64,000 bases of DNA from Bosea sp. ANAM02 (GCF_011764485.1 NZ_AP022848.1:4244001-4308000); one strand, 5' to 3'. Counted from the stretch's first letter, positions 1 to 8,227 are shown. Notes: generated from the sequence alone by a model not told the origin. Made by a program: numbers and translations.

Positions 1-238
1 GCAGCGTCGCCAGCACCGCGAAGCTCGGATATTTGAGCCTGTGCCGCGCAAGCGTCCGGTTGATCGCGGCCTGGAACACCTCGTTGAGATGGAGCAACCG
101 ACCGACGATCGCCTTGCCCGAACAATCGACATCCGGGAATTCGCGTCGCCAGCGCTGCATGCCGGCGCCGACGCGGTCGGTCTGCCAGAGCGCGTCGGGC
201 GTTTCGAAGGTCAGGTTTCGCGCGGCCTCGTTGCGCAT
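1..238 (-). CDS. MarR-family transcriptional regulator (N-terminal part, runs off window)
   Basis: Partial gene on the minus strand, with its ATG at 238 and its remaining codons beyond position 1. The 79 visible residues begin MRNEAARNLTFETPDALW and end RHRLKYPSFAVLATL. The end matches the start of the winged helix in MarR proteins, where a helix leads into a 'L(T/S)xxQFxVLxxL'-like segment. MarR proteins are dimeric DNA-binding repressors, often ligand-responsive, and they commonly regulate a divergent neighbour. Here the neighbour is the ABC importer operon starting at 517, and a 20-bp perfect palindrome lies between the two genes at 329-348. I infer autoregulation and control of the importer. 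The family call rests only on the N-terminus; the recognition helix lies outside the window. Confidence 0.72.
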   Translation of the reverse strand, partial: MRNEAARNLTFETPDALWQTDRVGAGMQRWRREFPDVDCSGKAIVGRLLHLNEVFQAAINRTLARHRLKYPSFAVLATL

Positions 239-314
239 TCACATCCTCCAGGGCAGCCCTTTCCGACCACGCCGCAGCGCGCGATGCAAGCGGGCGCCAC
301 TCCGTCGCGCCGCC

Positions 315-348
315 AGAATATCTTTCATTTATCTTTCTTGAAAGATAA
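315..348. promoter_or_regulatory. Divergent promoter region with MarR-type operator palindrome
   Basis: A perfect 20-bp inverted repeat, TTATCTTTCTTGAAAGATAA, sits at 329-348 in an A+T-rich patch between the marR gene and the ABC operon. On the minus strand a -10-like TATTCT (315-320) lies 17 bp downstream of TTTCAA (338-343), so the palindrome would cover the -35 of the marR promoter. On the plus strand TTGAAA (338-343) could serve as a -35, but no convincing -10 follows. Size and symmetry fit MarR dimers, which usually bind 16-20-bp palindromes. The rest of the 239-516 gap holds only this site and the hairpins at 437-487. Confidence 0.6.
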
Positions 349-436
349 TTCGAGCCATGTCATGCTCCCTTCCGGCCGATGGGAGGGGAATTCCGTCGAC
401 CAGGGAAAAGCCGCGCCGACAGCGGCGCGCCTTAAG

Positions 437-487
437 AGCCTCAACAAAACCCGAAGGGGTTTCGACGCCGGGGTTTTGTTAGAGGCT
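437..487 (+). promoter_or_regulatory. Leader with two mutually exclusive hairpins upstream of the ABC operon
   Basis: Left arm AGCCTCAACAAAACCC (437-452) is complementary to right arm GGGTTTTGTTAGAGGCT (471-487) with one bulged base, giving a long stem. The last part of the left arm can instead form a tight hairpin AAACCC-GAAG-GGGTTT (447-462). The two structures cannot coexist. The element ends 29 bp before the start codon of the solute-binding protein. It could be an attenuator-like leader or simply a stable 5' UTR structure. No riboswitch family was recognised. Confidence 0.4.
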
Positions 488-516
488 CCAAGGCCAACAG
501 ACGGGGACCAGCAACC

Positions 517-1542
517 ATGCGCCAGATGTATCGTCATGCGACCGCCGCCGCCTTGCTCGGCGCCGCCTTCGCCTCCACCGCCCAGGCCGAGGAGCTCGTC
601 GTGGGCTCCTTCGGCGGCTCCTTCGCCGAGAACGTCAAGGCCTGCCATGTCGCCGCCTTCGAGAAGGCGACGGGCGCGACGGTTTCCCTGAAGCTCGGCA
701 ATTCCTCGCAGTTCGCCGCGGCTTTGCGCGCCACCGCCGGCAAGCCGGACATGGACATCGTCTATATCGACAACTCGCTGGCGGCGCAGACCGCCAACGA
801 AAAGCTCAACGAGAAGATCGACCGCGCGAAGCTGAAGAATGCCGCGGACGTGATCCCGACCGCCTGGGGCAAGGACGACAACTATGTCGTCGCGATGGTG
901 AGCGCGACGACGCTGGTCTACAATCCCAAGCTGGTGAAGACACCGCCGACCTCCTGGCTCGATATCGCCGACCCGGCCTATGCCGGCAAATACGCGATCG
1001 GCGACATCAGCGGCACCTCCGGCCTGCAGTTCCTGCTGGCGCTGAACAAGCTCAAGGGCGGCACGCTCGAGAATATCGACCCGGGCATCGAGGCGATCAA
1101 GCCGCTCGCGAAGGGCTCGGCCGTGCTCTACACCCAGGCCGACCAGCTCCTCTCCCTGTTCGAGCGCGGCGAGATCGCAATCGCGCCGTGGTATCCGGAC
1201 CGCGCCGGCGTCGCCATGGACAAGGGCCTGTCGCTCGCCGTCGCCTATCCGAAGGAAGGCGCGGTCGGCATCCTGCCGGCTGTCGTCCTGCCCAAGGGTT
1301 CGACCAAGACCGAGCTCGCCTACAAGTTCCTCGATCAGGTGCTCTCGGCCGAGGGCCAGGGCTGCTTCTCCGAGCGGGCCTATATCGGCGCGGTCAACAC
1401 CAAGGTGAAGCTCTCGGACAAGCTCAAGGGCATCGTGCCGAACGGCGAGAGCCTGGAGAAGGCCTGGTTCATCGATCCCGAGGTGATCGCCAGGAACAGC
1501 GCGACCTGGACGCGCCGCTGGCAGCGCGAAGTCGCCCGCTGA
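517..1542 (+). CDS. ABC transporter substrate-binding protein, polyamine (PotD-like) family
   Basis: A 341-residue periplasmic binding protein. Residues 1-25 form a Sec signal peptide ending TAQA before EELVVGSFGG, a typical start for the mature family-1/PotD-type fold. The middle contains features usual in iron, polyamine and putrescine binders, such as DIVYIDNSL and the LVYNPKLVKTPPTSWLD segment. It is the first gene of a four-gene importer (binding protein, ATPase, two permeases) whose members are tightly spaced or overlapping, so it should supply ligand to that complex. The ligand cannot be read from sequence. The downstream NodB-fold hydrolase, dehydrogenases and amidase suggest an amide, imide or amine rather than a metal. 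ATG 517 is preferred because it directly precedes the signal peptide. Confidence 0.9.
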   Translation: MRQMYRHATAAALLGAAFASTAQAEELVVGSFGGSFAENVKACHVAAFEKATGATVSLKLGNSSQFAAALRATAGKPDMDIVYIDNSLAAQTANEKLNEKIDRAKLKNAADVIPTAWGKDDNYVVAMVSATTLVYNPKLVKTPPTSWLDIADPAYAGKYAIGDISGTSGLQFLLALNKLKGGTLENIDPGIEAIKPLAKGSAVLYTQADQLLSLFERGEIAIAPWYPDRAGVAMDKGLSLAVAYPKEGAVGILPAVVLPKGSTKTELAYKFLDQVLSAEGQGCFSERAYIGAVNTKVKLSDKLKGIVPNGESLEKAWFIDPEVIARNSATWTRRWQREVAR

Positions 1543-1572
1543 CCCCGCAGCGACGCCGGGAGAGGACGGGCA

Positions 1573-2652
1573 ATGGGCTCGCTGACCTTCGAAGGGCTGG
1601 GCAAGTCCTATGGCGAGGTGGAAGTCGTCAGGGACGTCTCCCTGACGATCGCCGAGGGCGAGTTCGTCTCGCTGCTCGGCCCTTCCGGCTGCGGCAAGAC
1701 CACGATCCTGCGCATGGTCGCAGGGCTCGTGGAACCAAGCCGCGGGCGTATCCTGATCGGTAGTGACGACGTCACCGCCCTGCCCCCGAACAAGCGGGGC
1801 TTGGGCCTCGTCTTCCAGTCCTATGCCCTGTTCCCGCATATGACCGTGTTCGAAAACGTCGCCTTCGGCCTGCGCCGCCGCAAGGTCGCCGGCGCCGAGC
1901 TCGACAAGCGCGTCAAGGAAGCACTCGGCATGGTCCGGCTCGCGGCCTTCGGCGAGCGCTATCCGCGCCAGCTCTCCGGCGGCCAGCAGCAGCGCGTCGC
2001 CATCGCGCGGGCGCTCGCGCCGCATCCGCGCGTGCTGCTCTTCGACGAGCCGCTCTCCAATCTCGATGCGCAGCTGCGCGACGAGATGCAGATCGAACTG
2101 AAGCGCCTGCAGCGCAATCTCGGCATCACCACGCTCTTCGTCACCCATGACCAGGGCGAGGCGCTGTCGATGTCCGACCGCGTCGGTGTCATGGCCAAAG
2201 GCGTGATGCAGCAATTCGCGGCGCCTGAAGACATCTATCACCGCCCGGCAACCGGCTTCGTCGCGAGCTTCATCGGCAAGCCGAATCGGCTCGCCGGCTC
2301 CGTCGCGGTGCGGGAGGGAGCCGGCGGGCGCCTCGCTGTCGATGGTGTGGAGATCCCGGCCGCGCGCATCGACCAGCCGGCTGGCGCCAAGGTCGATGTT
2401 GTGATCCGGCAGGAAGCCGTCGCGATCCGCAGCGGAGCGCCGCAGGCCGGCGAAATCGCGGGCGCGATCGTCCTGCGCTCCTTCAGCGGCGCGCGCGTGC
2501 AATATGTCGTAAGGCTGGCGGAAGGCATCGAGATCGTCGCCGAGACCGCCTCGCACGGAGCGGAAGCCGCCCTCGCCATCGGCGCGCCGGTCGCGCTCTC
2601 GATCGACCCCGCCGCCGTCTTCGCGATGCCGCCGGAAGGCGCCACGCCATGA
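1573..2652 (+). CDS. ABC transporter ATP-binding protein (PotA-like)
   Basis: A 359-residue importer ATPase. It shows Walker A GPSGCGKTT near residue 38, signature LSGGQQQR near 136, Walker B VLLFDEP near 156 and the H-loop VTHDQGEALS. After about residue 240 comes a C-terminal TOBE/OB-type extension, as in PotA, MalK and FbpC, which often carries regulatory or substrate-sensing functions. The purine-rich GGGAGAGGACGGG just upstream is a good ribosome-binding site for ATG 1573. The stop codon overlaps the start of the first permease (ATGA at 2649-2652), so translation is coupled. It energises the permease pair at 2649-4294. Confidence 0.93.
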   Translation: MGSLTFEGLGKSYGEVEVVRDVSLTIAEGEFVSLLGPSGCGKTTILRMVAGLVEPSRGRILIGSDDVTALPPNKRGLGLVFQSYALFPHMTVFENVAFGLRRRKVAGAELDKRVKEALGMVRLAAFGERYPRQLSGGQQQRVAIARALAPHPRVLLFDEPLSNLDAQLRDEMQIELKRLQRNLGITTLFVTHDQGEALSMSDRVGVMAKGVMQQFAAPEDIYHRPATGFVASFIGKPNRLAGSVAVREGAGGRLAVDGVEIPAARIDQPAGAKVDVVIRQEAVAIRSGAPQAGEIAGAIVLRSFSGARVQYVVRLAEGIEIVAETASHGAEAALAIGAPVALSIDPAAVFAMPPEGATP

Positions 2653-3500
2653 TGTCGCGGCGGCACGGGCTCCTGCTGATCGCGCCGCTGCTCCTGGTGC
2701 TGGCGGGGTTCTTCCTCGTGCCGGTGCTGATGCTGCTGCCGACGAGCTTCGGCGTCTACGAGCCCGGCGCCGGCCTGGTCAAAGGCGCCTGGTCGCTGAA
2801 GAACTACAGCCAGATCGTCACCGACGATTATTATCGCGAAGTGATCTGGCGCACGCTGGGCCTCGGCCTCTCGGTGACGCTGATCTGCCTGCTGCTGGCC
2901 TATCCGCTCGCCTATCTGATCGCGCGCGGGCCGGAGCGCTGGCGCGTGCCGCTGATCCTGCTCGTCATCTTCCCGATGCTGCTGAACCTCGTGGTGCGCT
3001 CCTTCGGCTGGATCGCGCTGCTCGCCAATCGCGGTCTGATCAACAACCTGCTGATGCAGCTCGGCCTGACGGCCGCACCGGTGAAGCTGCTGTTCAACTT
3101 CGCCGGGCTCTTCATCGGGCTCACCCATATCTACCTGCCCTTCATGGTGCTGATGCTGGTCGCGGCGATCCGCAACGTGCCGCGCGACGTCGAATCCGCC
3201 GCCGCGACGCTCGGCTCCAGCCGCGCTCATGTCTTCATGGCGGTGACGCTGCCCCTGTCGGCGCCCGGCATCCTCGCCGGCTCGATCCTCGTCTTCGTGC
3301 TGACGATCAGCGCGCTGGTGACGCCGCGCATGCTGGGCGGGCCGACCTACCAGCTGATGGCGACGCTGATCTACGACGAATACATGCAGCTTCTCGACTG
3401 GCCGAGCGGCTCGGCGCTCTCCTTCGCGCTGACCTTCATGGCGGTGGCGATCATCTGGCTGTCGAGCCGGCTGACCAGGCGCTGGGCGGGCATGGCATGA
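2649..3500 (+). CDS. ABC transporter permease (PotB-like)
   Basis: A 283-residue inner-membrane permease with six predicted hydrophobic segments, beginning with LLLIAPLLLVLAGFFLVPVL. Near residues 180-205 it has the cytoplasmic EAA loop (ESAAATLGSSRAHVFMAV), the docking site for the ATPase in binding-protein-dependent importers. An insertion after TM1 (YEPGAGLVKGAWSLKNYSQIV) matches PotB-type permeases. The gene overlaps the ATPase stop by 4 bp and its own stop overlaps the next permease start by 4 bp, so the two permeases are probably made in equal amounts and form a heterodimeric channel. Confidence 0.9.
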   Translation: MMSRRHGLLLIAPLLLVLAGFFLVPVLMLLPTSFGVYEPGAGLVKGAWSLKNYSQIVTDDYYREVIWRTLGLGLSVTLICLLLAYPLAYLIARGPERWRVPLILLVIFPMLLNLVVRSFGWIALLANRGLINNLLMQLGLTAAPVKLLFNFAGLFIGLTHIYLPFMVLMLVAAIRNVPRDVESAAATLGSSRAHVFMAVTLPLSAPGILAGSILVFVLTISALVTPRMLGGPTYQLMATLIYDEYMQLLDWPSGSALSFALTFMAVAIIWLSSRLTRRWAGMA

Positions 3501-4294
3501 GCGACATGAGCGAGAACCGTCCCGGCTGGGGACTGACCGCCACGGCGTTCACGGTCGTCGCCTTCCTGCAATTGCCGGTGATCGTCGTCGTGCTCGCGGC
3601 GTTCTCGACAACCTCCTATCTCACCATTCCGCCGCAGGGGCTGACGCTCGCCTGGTTCGGCAAGGTGCTGAGCGATCCGACCTATCTCTCCGCCATCCGC
3701 ATGAGCCTGATCCTGGCCTGCGGCTCGACAATCATATCGCTCGTGCTCGGCGTCGCCGCCGCCTATGCGCTGTTCCGCAAGGTTCTGCCGGGCTCGGAGG
3801 CAGTGACATCCTTCCTGATGGCGCCGCTGGTGATGCCGGCCGTGGTCGTCGGCGTCGCGCTCCTGCAGTTCTACAGCATGACCGGCCTGCGCGGCTCTCT
3901 CGTCGGGCTCCTGCTCGCGCATGTCGTCATCACCGTGCCCTATGTCGTGCGCTCGGCGCTGGCGAGCCTGTCGGGTCTCGACCTCGCCGTCGAGGAAGCC
4001 GCGCGGGTGCTCGGCGCCAGCGGCTTCGAGGCCTTCCGCCTCGTCACGCTGCCCTTGATCGCGCCGGGGCTGGTCGCCGGCGCGCTGTTCTCCTTCATCA
4101 CCTCGCTCGACAACGTGCCGGTCACGATCTTCCTGATCAGCGCCAGCCAGACGACCCTGCCGGTGCTGATCTTCTCCTCGGTCGAGATGGGGATCGACCC
4201 CAGCGTCGCCGCCGTCTCGACCCTGCTCATCCTCGCCACCGGCATCGTGCTCCTCCTCGCCGAGCGCCGCTTCGGCTTCCACCGCTTCGTGTGA
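3497..4294 (+). CDS. ABC transporter permease (PotC-like)
   Basis: A 265-residue permease with about six membrane segments and an EAA loop (EEAARVLGASGFEAFRLV) near residues 170-190. The N-terminus (LTATAFTVVAFLQLPVIVVV) and the STTSYLTIPPQGLTLAWFG segment are typical of the second, PotC/YdcV-type permease of polyamine-class importers. It starts inside the stop of the preceding permease (ATGA at 3497-3500). It ends the importer gene block. A palindromic repeat at 4336-4428 then separates it from the hydrolase gene, which may lower expression downstream. Confidence 0.9.
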   Translation: MSDMSENRPGWGLTATAFTVVAFLQLPVIVVVLAAFSTTSYLTIPPQGLTLAWFGKVLSDPTYLSAIRMSLILACGSTIISLVLGVAAAYALFRKVLPGSEAVTSFLMAPLVMPAVVVGVALLQFYSMTGLRGSLVGLLLAHVVITVPYVVRSALASLSGLDLAVEEAARVLGASGFEAFRLVTLPLIAPGLVAGALFSFITSLDNVPVTIFLISASQTTLPVLIFSSVEMGIDPSVAAVSTLLILATGIVLLLAERRFGFHRFV

Positions 4295-4335
4295 TGGCGA
4301 TGAATCTATCACATCCTCACTCTCTGCGGCCGACC

Positions 4336-4428
4336 CGTCATGGTCGGGCTTGTCCCGACCATCCACTCCTTCCTCCGCCGAACGCGGCGTTCAAGACGTG
4401 GATGCTCGCCACAAGGGCGAGCATGACG
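4336..4428. repeat. Palindromic intergenic repeat (paired-hairpin element)
   Basis: Two hairpins, ATGGTCGGG/CCCGACCAT (4340-4348 with 4354-4362) and ATGCTCGCC/GGCGAGCAT (4402-4410 with 4416-4424), are enclosed by an outer pair CGTCAT (4336-4341) and ATGACG (4423-4428). The whole resembles short palindromic intergenic elements scattered in Rhizobiales genomes; that comparison is from memory. An upstream in-frame start for the next gene at 4350 lies inside this element, which argues that the real start is 4476. It may act as an mRNA processing or stabilising site between the permease and hydrolase genes. Confidence 0.7.
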
Positions 4429-4475
4429 AGCAGGTCCCCGGGACATCTCATCCCATCTTCATCGGACATCGCCAC

Positions 4476-5309
4476 ATGCCGCTGACCTCCAGGGGTTTCC
4501 CGCTCTTCCTCACCTTCGATCTCGATGCCGAGACGATGTGGACCGGCCGCGACCCGTCCTATGCCAATCGCCCGATCCTGATGTCGCAGGGCGCCTATGG
4601 CTGGAAAGTCGGCACCGGCCGCGTGCTCGACCTGCTCGACCGTTACGGCATCAAGGCGACCTTCTTCGTGCCGGGGCTGATCATCGACCAGCGCGAAGGG
4701 CTGATGGAGGAGATCCTGAAGCGCGGCCACGAAATCGCGCATCACAGCTACAGCCATACCTGGATCCTGAACCTCTCGCCGGAAGAGGAGCGCGAGGAGA
4801 TGGAGAAGGGTTTCCAGTCGATCAAGCGCGTCAGCGGTCGCGCGCCGCGCGGCTGGCGTTCGCCGGCGGCCGAGATCAGCCCGATCACCATGCCGATGCT
4901 GGTCGAATACGGCTTCGACTATTCCTCGAATTTCTTCGACGACGACTCGCCCTATCTCCACTCGGTCGAGGGCCAGGAAACCAGGATCGTCGAGCTGCCC
5001 TTCCGCTGGGTGCTCGATGACGCGCCCTTCTTCCAGTACTCGATCGTGCTGCCCGGCCGCACCATGCAGGCGCCCTCCGCCCTGCTCGAAGCCTGGAAGG
5101 GCGAGTTCGACGTGCTCTACGCCGAGGACCGGATGATGATGGTCGGCATGCATCCCGAGATGATCGGCCAGCCCTCGCGCATCAAGGCGCTGGAAGGCCT
5201 GATCGAGCACGCGCTGAAACATCCCAATGTCTGGATCGGCCGTTGCGACGAGATGGTCGACGATATGCGGCCGGGCCTGGAAAAGGCGCGCGCGGAGGCG
5301 AAGCGGTGA
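4476..5309 (+). CDS. NodB-fold (polysaccharide deacetylase family) hydrolase, possible imidase
   Basis: A 277-residue cytoplasmic protein without signal peptide. The NodB fold is marked by TFDLDAETMW near residue 13 (metal-binding Asp), the GIKATFFVPG strand, and HEIAHHSYSHTW near residue 85, where the HxxxH pair would bind metal. The domain resembles the PuuE/imidase branch more than secreted chitin or peptidoglycan deacetylases. From family knowledge, some bacterial cyclic-imide hydrolases belong to this superfamily and act with a half-amidase. The amidase at 6848 would fit, but the substrate is not shown. Its stop overlaps the GTG start of the next gene. ATG 4476 is preferred over 4350, which lies in a repeat. 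Confidence 0.78.
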   Translation: MPLTSRGFPLFLTFDLDAETMWTGRDPSYANRPILMSQGAYGWKVGTGRVLDLLDRYGIKATFFVPGLIIDQREGLMEEILKRGHEIAHHSYSHTWILNLSPEEEREEMEKGFQSIKRVSGRAPRGWRSPAAEISPITMPMLVEYGFDYSSNFFDDDSPYLHSVEGQETRIVELPFRWVLDDAPFFQYSIVLPGRTMQAPSALLEAWKGEFDVLYAEDRMMMVGMHPEMIGQPSRIKALEGLIEHALKHPNVWIGRCDEMVDDMRPGLEKARAEAKR

Positions 5310-6067
5310 GCGGCGCGCTTGCCGGCCGGCGCATCCTGATCACCGGCGCCGCCAAAGGCATCGGGCTCGCGACGGTCGAGCGCTTCATCCTGGAGGGCGC
5401 GCGCGTCGCCGCGCTCGACCGCGATGTCGAGGCGCTGGCGGCACTGGCCGGGCGCTTCGGTGCGAACACGTTCGTACCCTTCAGGACCGATGTTTCCGAT
5501 CCGGCTTCCGTCGGGACGGCCGTGTCCAATGCCGCCACCGCGCTCGGCGGGCTCGACGGCGTCGTCAACTCGGCCGGCATCGACCTGATCGCCGATATCG
5601 AGCGCATGGCACTGGCCGACTGGAACCGCGTCATCGCCGTCAACCTGACCGGCCCGATGCTGGTGGCGCAGGCGGCCTATGCGCATCTCCGGGCTGCGGG
5701 CGGCGGTACGATCGTCAATGTCTCATCCGGCGCCGGTCTCTCGCCATTGAAGCACCGCACCGCCTATTGCGCTTCCAAGGCCGGCCTGCAGATGGCGGCC
5801 AAGGCGCTGGCCATGGAAGCGGCGGAGTTCGGCATCCGCGTCAACACGGTCTGCCCCGGCGCGGTCGAGACGGAGCTGTTTCGCACCAGCATCGACACGG
5901 CGCCCGATCCGGTCGCCGCCTATGAGGCGGTGCGCGCCCGCTATGCGCTTCAGCGCGTCGCATCGCCGGACGAGATCGCAGCGGCGATCCTGTGGCTGAC
6001 CAGCGCGGAATCCTCCTATGTCACCGGCACCGCCATCGCCGTCGATGGCGGCCGGACCTTCCACTAG
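5306..6067 (+). CDS. SDR-family oxidoreductase
   Basis: A 253-residue classical short-chain dehydrogenase. The N-terminal Rossmann motif is TGAAKGIG, the structural NSAG follows near residue 90, and the catalytic Ser and YxxxK are in NVSSGAG and YCASKAG. The C-terminus (SYVTGTAIAVDGGRTFH) is the usual substrate-loop and dimer segment. GTG 5306 is chosen because it overlaps the preceding stop (GTGA) and starts just before the first beta strand; an upstream in-frame extension is non-homologous. An acidic residue (LDRDVE) after beta-2 favours NAD(H) over NADP(H). Substrate unknown; it probably oxidises an alcohol intermediate in this operon's pathway. Confidence 0.85.
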   Translation: MSGALAGRRILITGAAKGIGLATVERFILEGARVAALDRDVEALAALAGRFGANTFVPFRTDVSDPASVGTAVSNAATALGGLDGVVNSAGIDLIADIERMALADWNRVIAVNLTGPMLVAQAAYAHLRAAGGGTIVNVSSGAGLSPLKHRTAYCASKAGLQMAAKALAMEAAEFGIRVNTVCPGAVETELFRTSIDTAPDPVAAYEAVRARYALQRVASPDEIAAAILWLTSAESSYVTGTAIAVDGGRTFH

Positions 6068-6086
6068 CGAAACGCAGGGGCCGGCC

Positions 6087-6839
6087 ATGACGAGCGCACG
6101 CTTCACGGCCAGGACCGTCGCCATCACCGGCGCCGCCCATGGCATCGGCGCGGCCACGGCGCGCCGCTTCCTCGACGAGGGCGCCAGGGTCGCCGTGATC
6201 GACCGCGAGGCCGACGATTTCGCGGAGAGCTTCGCCGACCAGCCGACCGATCGTCTGCTGACCATCGCCGGCGACTGCACCGATGCGGCCGTGCTCGCCG
6301 ATTTCCATGCTCGCACCGTCGCGGCCTTCGGCCCTGTCGATATCCTCTTCAACAATGTCGGCCAGAGCGGTCGCGAGCGCGCAGCGCAGTTCCATGAATC
6401 GGCCGAAGAGGTCTGGCGCTTCGTGCTGGAGGTCTCGCTGTTCACGGCGATGCGGATGAGCCGGCTCGTCGTGCCGGCAATGCGCGAGCGTGGCGGCCGG
6501 ATCATCAACATGTCGAGCGATGCGGCCCTCGTCGGCGATGCCGGCCTCACAGACTATGCCGCCGCCAAGATGGGCATCATCGGCTTCACCCGCTCGCTTG
6601 CCCGCGAGCTGGCGCCGCATCGTGTCACGGTCAACGCGGTCGCGCCCGGCGCCATCCGCACCCGCGCCCATGACCGGCTGACGCCGGCCGTGATCGAACG
6701 CATCAAGGCGACGACGCCGGCCGGCTTCATCGCCGAGCCCGAGGATGTCGCCGGTTGCGTCGCCTTCCTCGCCAGCGAGGACGCCCGCTACGTCACCGGC
6801 CAGACGCTGCTGATCGATGGCGGCCGCTGGATGATCTGA
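6087..6839 (+). CDS. SDR-family oxidoreductase (second copy)
   Basis: A 250-residue classical short-chain dehydrogenase with TGAAHGIG near residue 14, NNVGQSG where NNAG is usual, catalytic Ser in NMSSDAA and YAAAKMG as the YxxxK motif. The terminal segment RYVTGQTLLIDGGRW is standard. It is clearly paralogous in fold to the preceding SDR but diverged in the substrate region, so the two likely act on different intermediates. It starts 19 bp after that gene. VIDREAD after beta-2 suggests NAD preference. It ends 8 bp before the amidase start, so it is cotranscribed. An upstream in-frame start at 6018 would overlap the first SDR and is not favoured. Confidence 0.85.
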   Translation: MTSARFTARTVAITGAAHGIGAATARRFLDEGARVAVIDREADDFAESFADQPTDRLLTIAGDCTDAAVLADFHARTVAAFGPVDILFNNVGQSGRERAAQFHESAEEVWRFVLEVSLFTAMRMSRLVVPAMRERGGRIINMSSDAALVGDAGLTDYAAAKMGIIGFTRSLARELAPHRVTVNAVAPGAIRTRAHDRLTPAVIERIKATTPAGFIAEPEDVAGCVAFLASEDARYVTGQTLLIDGGRWMI

Positions 6840-6847
6840 GGACAGCC

Positions 6848-8227
6848 ATGACCGATATCGCCGATCTCTCCGCCGTCGATCTCGCCGCCGCGATCCGCAC
6901 GAAAACGATCTCGCCGGTCGAGGCGGTCGCGGCCGCGCTCGCCCGCATCCAGGAGAAGGCCGCGCTCAACGCCTTTATGGCGGTCTGTGCCGAGCGAGCC
7001 CACGCCGAAGCCGAGGCCGCTGAGGCCCAAGTGATGCGCGGAGAGTCGCTCGGCGCGCTCCACGGCATCCCGTTCTCGGTCAAGGACCTGACCAATACCG
7101 AGGGCGTCGCGACGACGCAGGGCTCGGCCCTGTTCGCGGACAACGTCCCGCAAGCAGATGCGGTCGCGGTCGCGCGCGCACGCGCTGCCGGCGCGATCCT
7201 GATCGGCAAGACCACCACGCCGGAATTCGGCCACAAGCCCTTCACCGAAGGCCCGTTCTTCGGCCGCACGCTCAATCCGGCGAGCCACGACCATACCTGC
7301 GGCGGCTCCTCTGGCGGCGCGGCGGTCGCGGTCGCGGCCGGCATGGGGCAGCTCGCGCTGGGCACGGATGGCGGCGGCTCGATCCGCATTCCGGCTGCCT
7401 GCTGCGGCGTCGTAGGCCTGAAGGCGACGCTGGGAGCGATCCCGAACCTGCAGGCGCCGGATCTCTTCGGCGCCAATTCCTTCGTCGGGCCGATGGCGCG
7501 CGATGTCGCGGACACCGCGCTGATGTTCGAGACGCTGGCCGGTCCCGACCGGCGCGATCCTTACGGGCAGGCACCCGCCTTCCCGGAACGCCGGCTCGGC
7601 GCAAGCGAGAAGCCGCGCATCGGCTTCCTCCTGCGCTGCGGCAATATCCTCGATCCCGAGGTCGAGATGGCGGTCGTTGCGGCGATGAAACAGGCGGAGG
7701 CACTCGGCTGGATCGTCGAGCCGATCGAGCTCGACCTGGTTTCGCTGGAGCCGCATTTCCTCGTCTTCCTGCGCTCGCTGCTGCTGGCCCGGCTCGGGAG
7801 CCATGCCGGGAGATCACCGGAGAAGCTCGATCCGAGCCTGCTCGCCACGATCGAGGCCGGGCGCGGCTACAGCGCCGCCGATCTCTGCCAGGCCCAGTTC
7901 GCGCGGACGGATTGCTTCGCCAAGGTTCAGGACATCCTGGCGCGCTTCGACCTGATCGCCTCGCCGACCCTGTCGGCGCCGGCCTTGCCGGTCGGGCTCG
8001 ACCCGCTGGGCGAGATCGAGATCGCGGGCCAACCGGCCGGGACGATCCGCGGCGCCTGGTATCCCTACACCTTCCCGTTCAACCTGACCGGCCATCCGGC
8101 CTTGTCGATGCCATGCGGCCGAAACCCAGCGGGACTGCCGATCGGGCTCCAGCTCGTCGCCGGCTGGCATGCCGATCGCTATCTTCTCGATGTCGCGGCG
8201 CGCTTGCAGAGCGCCCTCGCCGGTTAA
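6848..8227 (+). CDS. Amidase signature family hydrolase
   Basis: A 459-residue serine hydrolase of the amidase signature family. The Ser-cisSer-Lys triad is visible: Lys in FSVKDLTN, cis-Ser in GGSSGGAAVAV, and nucleophilic Ser in GTDGGGSIRIPAACCG. The N-terminus (DIADLSAVDLAAAIRTKTIS) matches GatA-like amidases, but no GatB or GatC is nearby, so it is a catabolic amidase rather than the tRNA amidotransferase. It closes the operon that starts with the importer at 517. Acting after a NodB-fold imidase it could hydrolyse a half-amide; this is inference. It overlaps the convergent hydrolase gene by 4 bp. ATG 6848 follows the preceding stop by 8 bp. Confidence 0.86.
   Translation: MTDIADLSAVDLAAAIRTKTISPVEAVAAALARIQEKAALNAFMAVCAERAHAEAEAAEAQVMRGESLGALHGIPFSVKDLTNTEGVATTQGSALFADNVPQADAVAVARARAAGAILIGKTTTPEFGHKPFTEGPFFGRTLNPASHDHTCGGSSGGAAVAVAAGMGQLALGTDGGGSIRIPAACCGVVGLKATLGAIPNLQAPDLFGANSFVGPMARDVADTALMFETLAGPDRRDPYGQAPAFPERRLGASEKPRIGFLLRCGNILDPEVEMAVVAAMKQAEALGWIVEPIELDLVSLEPHFLVFLRSLLLARLGSHAGRSPEKLDPSLLATIEAGRGYSAADLCQAQFARTDCFAKVQDILARFDLIASPTLSAPALPVGLDPLGEIEIAGQPAGTIRGAWYPYTFPFNLTGHPALSMPCGRNPAGLPIGLQLVAGWHADRYLLDVAARLQSALAG

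Noticed and set aside
325-2556. Long 743-codon minus-strand open frame over the importer genes
   Set aside because: It is antisense to the clearly conserved binding protein and ATPase genes, has low-complexity Arg/Asp/Gly-rich composition, and reflects codon bias in high-G+C DNA.
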